A stretch of 11,583 bases of DNA from CAIOZW01 sp049317725 (GTDB lineage Bacteria; Acidobacteriota; Blastocatellia; RBC074), in assembly GCA_049317725.1 (NCBI GenBank), contig JBMOHS010000128.1, forward strand, positions 1-11,583, read 5' to 3'. The notes under the pieces were generated by a model. The model saw nothing but the letters and a program-made list of their open reading frames with translations. It searched no databases and was not told the origin of the DNA. Numbering within the stretch: position 1 is the stretch's first letter; the number at the start of each line of letters is the position of its first letter. Shown in pieces: positions 7,019 to 11,583 of this stretch. The position numbers and the translations under genes were made by a program.

Positions 7019-9457
7019 ATGAACCATCCACTTTTCGAGAAACTGCAGGCGTTGGCGGCCAGTGCGGCCCCAGTGGACCGGTTGGCCGACCTGAACCCGG
7101 CGCAACGGGAGGCGGTCGAGACGGTCGAGGGGCCGGTCTTGATTCTGGCGGGGGCGGGCAGTGGCAAGACGCGGGTGATCACGACGCGGATCGTCCACCT
7201 GATCGAGCGGGCGGGGGTGCGACCGGAGCAGATTCTGGCAGTGACCTTCACCAACAAGGCGGCGGCGGAGATGAAGGAGCGGGTCGAGAAGCTGCTGGGC
7301 AGTGCGCCGCGGAGCAGCTCGCCGCTGATCGCGACCTTCCACTCGCTCTGCGTGCGGCTGCTGCGGCGCGAGATCCAGAAGCTGGAGCGCGGCTACACGA
7401 CCAGCTTCACCATCTACGATGCAGACGAGCAGCAGCGACTGCTGCGGCAATGCATCCGCGACTGTGGATTTGACGACAAGCAGATCACGCCGCGCTTGGC
7501 GCAAGGGGCGATCAGTGCGGCGAAGAATCGCGGCCAGAGCCCGGAGGCCTACCTGGCACAGGCCGATTATGGGGCTTCGCGGCGCCAAGAGCTGGGGCGC
7601 GTCTACACGATCTACGAGCAACGCTTGCAGGCCTCGAATGCGCTCGACTTCGACGACCTGCTGATCCTCGCGGTGCAGCTCTTGCGCCACTCCGAAGACG
7701 TTCGGCGGCGCTGGCACGAGCGGTTCCGGCACATCATGGTCGACGAGTTCCAGGACACGAACGGGATTCAGTATGCCTTGACGCGCCTGCTGGTCGAGGG
7801 GGACCAAGCCCTGCGGCCGGGGCGACGGCCGGAGGAGTTCTGGCGCGGGCGCAGCCTCTGCGTCGTCGGGGACGAATCACAGTCGATCTATGGCTGGCGC
7901 GGCTCGGACTTTCAGATCATCCTCGGATTTGAGAAGGACTTTCCCGGGGGGCGAACGATCAAGCTGGAAGAGAACTATCGCTCGACGGCACGGATCCTCC
8001 TCGCCGCCAACCGGGTGATCGCCAACAACACGGAGCGCTTCGATAAGGTCCTGCGGGCGAACCAGCAGGAGGGCGAGAAGATTGGCTACGCGCAGCTCCA
8101 GGACGGCGAGGAGGAGTCGCGCTGGGTCGTCGCCCGAATCGGTGAGCACCTCCGGCGAAGTCCGGAAACGCGGGCGGCGGTGCTCTACCGGACCAACGCG
8201 CAATCGCGTCTCTTCGAGGAGGCGTGCCGGCGGGCGAACCTGCGCTACAACCTGGTGGGGGGCTTCAGCTTCTACGAGCGGGCAGAGATCAAGGACATCA
8301 TCGCCTACCTCAAATTGGCGCTCAACCCGGCGGATGGGATTGCCCTGCAACGGGTGATCAACGTCCCGGCGCGCGGCATCGGCAAGACAACGCTCGAAGA
8401 GGTCGAGCGGCAAGCGCGACAGACGGGAGCAACGCTCTGGCAAGCGATCGGGCAGATCGTTGAGCAGCCGGAGATGGCGGCGCGAGCCGTGCAGGCACTG
8501 CGCCTCTTCCGCGACCTGATCGCCTCGCTCGTCCGGCAAGCAGCCGACCCGGCGGTGCCACTCAGCGAGGTGGTCAAGGCGGCGATCCTCGATTCGGGCT
8601 ACGATCGGATGCTCCGCCAGGAGACGAGCGAGGAGGCTGAGGCACGGCTGCTCAACCTCGAGGAGTTGGTCAACGCGGCGGTCGAATCGGAGCAGCGGGG
8701 CGAGACGCTCCGTGACTTCCTTGATCACGCGGCGCTCGTCTCCGATACGGACCAGTACGAAGCGGAGGCGCCGGTGACGCTGATGACGATGCACGCGGCG
8801 AAGGGGCTCGAGTTCCCGGTCGTCTTCATCGCCGGAATGGAGGAGAACCTCTTTCCGCACGCCCGCTCGAACGACGACCGGGCCGCCCTCGAAGAGGAGC
8901 GACGGCTCTGCTACGTGGCCATCACCCGGGCCGAGCGCCACCTCTACTTGAGCCACGCCGCGCAGCGGCGCGTCTACGGGGAGACGCTCCCTGCCGAGCC
9001 CTCGCGCTTCCTCAACGAATTTCCGCTCGAGCTGATCGAGGACCTCTCTCCGGGGCGCAGTTGGCTGAGCTGGTCACGCCAGCCGGCGACGCGGGAGAAC
9101 CGTCGCGCGGTCGAGGCCCTGCGCAACCCCTCCCCTTCCCGTGAACAGCCGCGGGAGAAGAAGTTTGACGGGACGACCTACAATTCGGTCGACGGGGTCC
9201 GCGCCTTCTTCGCGCGCCAGGGCAAGGAGGTCGACGTGCCGGCTCCCTCCGCCAAGCCAGCCGCGACCGCCAAGCCGAAGGAGGGGGAGGGGGCCGTCGG
9301 ACTTGCTGTCGGAACGCGCGTCCGCCATCCCAAGTACGGCGTAGGGCTGATCATCCGTCGCGAAGGTGATGGGGAGATGGCCAAGCTGACCATCAACTTC
9401 CCCGGGTATGGTCAAAAGAAGCTGATCGAGAAGTTTGCCGGGCTCCAGCGGGCGTGA
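7019..9457 (+). CDS. pcrA: UvrD/PcrA-type ATP-dependent DNA helicase (superfamily 1)
   Basis: Unwinds DNA 3' to 5' in nucleotide excision repair, mismatch repair and plasmid or fork processing. All SF1A motifs are visible in the 812-residue product: Q29 motif, Walker A GAGSGKT (45-51, K50), Ia TFTNKAAAEM, Walker B/II DEFQDT (242-247), III GDESQSIYGWRGSD (from 284), IV LEENYRST, V TMHAAKGLEF (from 590), VI YVAITRAERH (632-641). A C-terminal Tudor-like domain (about 762-812, GTRVRHPKYGVG) is the part that contacts RNA polymerase in PcrA/UvrD. About 16 extra residues (EGDQALRPGRRPEEFW region) sit between motifs II and III compared with E. coli UvrD. ATG 7019 was preferred to GTG 7001 because AGGA (7009-7012) precedes it and the T-run of a terminator abuts 7001. 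Symbol could equally be uvrD. rimO follows after 45 bases. Confidence 0.94.
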   Translation: MNHPLFEKLQALAASAAPVDRLADLNPAQREAVETVEGPVLILAGAGSGKTRVITTRIVHLIERAGVRPEQILAVTFTNKAAAEMKERVEKLLGSAPRSSSPLIATFHSLCVRLLRREIQKLERGYTTSFTIYDADEQQRLLRQCIRDCGFDDKQITPRLAQGAISAAKNRGQSPEAYLAQADYGASRRQELGRVYTIYEQRLQASNALDFDDLLILAVQLLRHSEDVRRRWHERFRHIMVDEFQDTNGIQYALTRLLVEGDQALRPGRRPEEFWRGRSLCVVGDESQSIYGWRGSDFQIILGFEKDFPGGRTIKLEENYRSTARILLAANRVIANNTERFDKVLRANQQEGEKIGYAQLQDGEEESRWVVARIGEHLRRSPETRAAVLYRTNAQSRLFEEACRRANLRYNLVGGFSFYERAEIKDIIAYLKLALNPADGIALQRVINVPARGIGKTTLEEVERQARQTGATLWQAIGQIVEQPEMAARAVQALRLFRDLIASLVRQAADPAVPLSEVVKAAILDSGYDRMLRQETSEEAEARLLNLEELVNAAVESEQRGETLRDFLDHAALVSDTDQYEAEAPVTLMTMHAAKGLEFPVVFIAGMEENLFPHARSNDDRAALEEERRLCYVAITRAERHLYLSHAAQRRVYGETLPAEPSRFLNEFPLELIEDLSPGRSWLSWSRQPATRENRRAVEALRNPSPSREQPREKKFDGTTYNSVDGVRAFFARQGKEVDVPAPSAKPAATAKPKEGEGAVGLAVGTRVRHPKYGVGLIIRREGDGEMAKLTINFPGYGQKKLIEKFAGLQRA

Positions 9458-9502
9458 AACCTCCTTCAAGAGAGCGCTACCAGTCGGGAGAATGACGGGA
9501 AG

Positions 9503-10918
9503 ATGGGTGTCAAGATGGGTGAGAAGCAAGAAGGAAAGACAGATCAGGAGAGGGTCGAGAAGATCGGGTTTGTCAGTCTCGGGTGCCCGAAGAACCTCGT
9601 CGACAGTGAAGTGATGATGGGGCAGCTCCAGACGCACGGCTACCAGTTGACGACCGAGCGGGAGGAGGCCGACGTCCTGGTGATCAACACCTGCGGCTTC
9701 ATCCAGTCGGCCAAGGAGGAGTCGATCCAGACGATCCTCGAGATGGCCGAACTGAAGGAGACGGCGCGCCTCAAGCGGCTGGTCGTGGCAGGGTGCCTCG
9801 TCGAACGCTACCGGCAGGACTTGCTGCAGCAGCTCCCAGAGATCGACGCCGTGCTCGGGACGAGCGAGTTGGAGAAGATCGTCGCGGCGGTCGATCCGGC
9901 CGCCGTCGCCGCTGCTGATGCTGCCTGGGTCGCCTCGAACGCCTGGATGACACGCGGCCTGCCAACCTACCTCTACGATGAGACGACGCCCCGTCTGCAG
10001 ACGACACCGCGCCATTACGCCTACCTCAAGATCGCCGAGGGCTGTGACCACACCTGCGGGTTCTGCGCGATTCCACAGATGCGCGGCAAGTACCGCTCAC
10101 GACGGGTCGGCTCGATCGTCCGCGAGGCCGAGCAACTGGCCGCCCAGGGCGTGCGCGAGCTGGTCCTCATCTCGCAGGACTCGACGCAGTATGGCCTCGA
10201 CCTTGGCCTCAAGGATGGCTTGGCCGACCTGTTGCGCGCCTTGGTGCTGGTCGAGGGGATCGAATGGATCCGGATCATGTACACCTACCCCAACTCGCTG
10301 CGTGACGCGACGCTGCGCGTCATGGCCGAGGAGCCGAAGATCTGCAAGTATCTCGATATGCCGTTGCAGCACGCCAGCGGGGCCGTCCTCAAGCGGATGC
10401 GGCGGGGCGGCAATCGGGCGCTGCTCGAGAAGCTGCTCGATCGGGCGCGGACGATGGTCCCCGGGATCGCCCTCCGCACGACCCTCCTCGTTGGCTTTCC
10501 AGGAGAGACCGAGGAGGACTTTGCCGAGCTGCTCGCCTTTGTCCAGGCGGTCGAGTTCGACCGCTTGGGCGTCTTCACCTACTCCGACGAAGAGGGGACC
10601 CACGGGTTTGAGCTCGACGGCAAGGTCCCGGCCTCGGTGATGCGCTCGCGGCGGACGAAGCTGATGCGCGAGCAGGCGCGGATCTCGAAACGGAAGCACA
10701 AGGCCTTGATCGGGGAGCGTCGCCGGGCCATCCTCGACGGCATCTCCGAGGAGAGCGACCTGCTGCTGCAAGCCCGGCTCGAATCGCAGGCACCCGAGGT
10801 CGATGGCCACGTCCTGATCAACGACCTCCCGGAAGGCTTCGAGCCCGTCCCGGGCCGCCTCCTCGAGATTGAGATCGAGGCCGCGCACGATTACGACCTG
10901 ATTGCCCGCGTCATCTGA
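9503..10918 (+). CDS. rimO: Ribosomal protein S12 methylthiotransferase
   Basis: A radical-SAM enzyme that adds a methylthio group to the conserved aspartate of ribosomal protein S12. Order of domains: UPF0004 domain with second-cluster cysteines C28 (SLGCPKNLVDSE), C64 (INTCGFI) and C98 (VAGC); radical-SAM core with C-x3-C-x2-C at C181, C185 and C188 (GCDHTCGFC) and the RimO-typical LDMPLQHAS; TRAM domain at the C-terminus. SLGCPKNLVDSE and IPQMRGKYRSR separate it from the tRNA enzyme MiaB. Length 471 against about 440 for E. coli, the excess being a charged N-terminal lead and a longer linker before the radical-SAM core. The start is uncertain: ATG 9503 has GGGAG (9486-9490) rather far upstream and GGGA only two bases away; ATG 9515 (residue 5) is an alternative. 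It ends 11 bases before pgpA. Confidence 0.95.
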   Translation: MGVKMGEKQEGKTDQERVEKIGFVSLGCPKNLVDSEVMMGQLQTHGYQLTTEREEADVLVINTCGFIQSAKEESIQTILEMAELKETARLKRLVVAGCLVERYRQDLLQQLPEIDAVLGTSELEKIVAAVDPAAVAAADAAWVASNAWMTRGLPTYLYDETTPRLQTTPRHYAYLKIAEGCDHTCGFCAIPQMRGKYRSRRVGSIVREAEQLAAQGVRELVLISQDSTQYGLDLGLKDGLADLLRALVLVEGIEWIRIMYTYPNSLRDATLRVMAEEPKICKYLDMPLQHASGAVLKRMRRGGNRALLEKLLDRARTMVPGIALRTTLLVGFPGETEEDFAELLAFVQAVEFDRLGVFTYSDEEGTHGFELDGKVPASVMRSRRTKLMREQARISKRKHKALIGERRRAILDGISEESDLLLQARLESQAPEVDGHVLINDLPEGFEPVPGRLLEIEIEAAHDYDLIARVI

Positions 10919-10929
10919 GAGGGGGGCGC

Positions 10930-11490
10930 ATGATCCGACGCAAGATCGCCGAGAGCCGAGCCAAGCGGGGCGCTGAGCTGCGCCTCTCCGGCCCGCTCGA
11001 TTGGACGGCCTGGTTCCTCGCGACAGCAGGAGGCGCGGGCATGATCCCGCTTGGCCCTGGCACCTGGGGCTCACTCGTCGGCCTGCTCCTGGTCTACGTG
11101 CTGATCCAGCGCATTCCAGCGGACCCGCTCGCCCTTCAGAACGCGCTGCTGCTGGGCTGCCTGGTGGTGACGGCCCTGGGGATCTGGGCCGGAGACAGGG
11201 CGGAACGGATCTTCGGCAAGAAAGATCCCGGGCAAGTCGTCATCGACGAGGTCGCCGGGCAGATGATCTCGTTCGTCTTCCTGCCCGTCTTTCTCGGACC
11301 GCTCGGCTCACGTTGGCTCTGGTGGCTGATTCCCGGGTTCGTACTCTTCCGGTTAGCCGACATCTTCAAGCCCTATCCGATCGATCAGCTCCAGCACCTC
11401 GCTGGCGGGTTCGGGGTGATGATGGACGATGTCCTCGCGGGGATCTATGCCGCCGTTGGCCTCTCCTTCCTCCTCTGGCTCTTCTGCTGA
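10930..11490 (+). CDS. pgpA: Phosphatidylglycerophosphatase A
   Basis: Removes the terminal phosphate of phosphatidylglycerophosphate to give phosphatidylglycerol; an inner membrane protein. The 186-residue product shows the family motifs P-L-G-P-G-T-W-G-S-L (residues 40-49), D99-P-G-Q-V-V-I-D-E (99-107, acidic residues that probably bind metal) and DIFKPYPIDQLQ with GGFGVMMDDVLAGIYA near the C-terminus. Hydrophobic segments lie at about 50-60, 72-87, 110-125 and in the last 15 residues. The first 25 residues are basic and polar (MIRRKIAESRAKRG), comparable to the lead in E. coli PgpA. ATG 10930 follows GAGAGGGGGG directly after the rimO stop. The cinA-like gene starts 39 bases downstream, so the three genes are probably one transcript. 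Confidence 0.94.
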   Translation: MIRRKIAESRAKRGAELRLSGPLDWTAWFLATAGGAGMIPLGPGTWGSLVGLLLVYVLIQRIPADPLALQNALLLGCLVVTALGIWAGDRAERIFGKKDPGQVVIDEVAGQMISFVFLPVFLGPLGSRWLWWLIPGFVLFRLADIFKPYPIDQLQHLAGGFGVMMDDVLAGIYAAVGLSFLLWLFC

Positions 11491-11529
11491 GCGAGGGGAG
11501 TGGGGGATCACAGACAGAATGGAGGGACC

Positions 11530-11583
11530 TTGCTCAAAGCGGAGATCATTGCAGTAGGCTCGGAGATGTTGACCCCGTTCCGG
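11530..11583 (+). CDS. cinA: CinA family protein, first 18 codons (3' end outside window)
   Basis: A TTG start at 11530 behind GGAGGG (11521-11526) opens a frame that runs off the window: initiator then LKAEIIAVGSEMLTPFR. This matches the N-terminus of the CinA/MoaB-type molybdopterin-binding domain (E. coli-type proteins read A-E-I-I-x-V-G-T-E-L-L). Full CinA proteins combine this domain with a nicotinamide-nucleotide amidase domain, which cannot be seen here. The position after rimO and pgpA supports the call. Confidence 0.8.
   Translation, partial: MLKAEIIAVGSEMLTPFR

Overview
This is an ordinary bacterial chromosome segment of high GC content, with tightly packed genes, strong AGGAG-type ribosome binding sites and many short gaps or overlaps. 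The gene content is mostly housekeeping: purine synthesis, DNA repair helicase, ribosomal protein modification and phospholipid synthesis. The gene order rimO-pgpA-cinA, the CinA start with the segment VGSEMLTPFR, a twin-arginine-exported sugar-isomerase-like protein and a TlpA-like protein without cysteines together recall Acidobacteriota (perhaps the Blastocatellia side). This is an impression from memory, not a search result. No mobile element, CRISPR array, tRNA or rRNA was seen.

Region 1 (1-3629, plus strand) is a purine operon. It holds the 3' part of purF (PRPP to phosphoribosylamine, iron-sulfur type), then purM (AIR synthetase) and purN (GAR transformylase), the last two overlapping. 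Downstream on the same strand are a 99-residue Dabb-domain protein and a membrane-anchored or secreted thioredoxin-fold protein that has lost both catalytic cysteines. A perfect 8-bp hairpin separates purN from the Dabb gene and may mark the end of the purine transcript.

Region 2 (3681-5342, minus strand) holds a Tat-exported TIM-barrel protein of the sugar phosphate isomerase/epimerase superfamily, convergent with region 1. After a 434-base gap with a perfect 9-bp inverted repeat comes a compact pair of very small membrane protein genes (57 and 50 residues) that look translationally coupled. I found these by translating the minus strand by hand, and they would easily be missed by gene finders.

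Region 3 (5343-6998, plus strand) starts with a 392-base leader region carrying a good sigma-70-like promoter (TTGGAA-17-TAGAAT). An acyl-CoA dehydrogenase gene follows, closed by a strong intrinsic terminator.

Region 4 (7019-11583, plus strand) reads as one operon: a UvrD/PcrA-type helicase, rimO (ribosomal protein S12 methylthiotransferase), pgpA (phosphatidylglycerophosphatase A) and the first 18 codons of a cinA-like gene that runs off the window.

I looked for a novel system and do not see a convincing one. The items most worth a second look are the small membrane protein pair, the cysteine-free thioredoxin-like protein and the terminator placed 20 bases in front of the helicase start.
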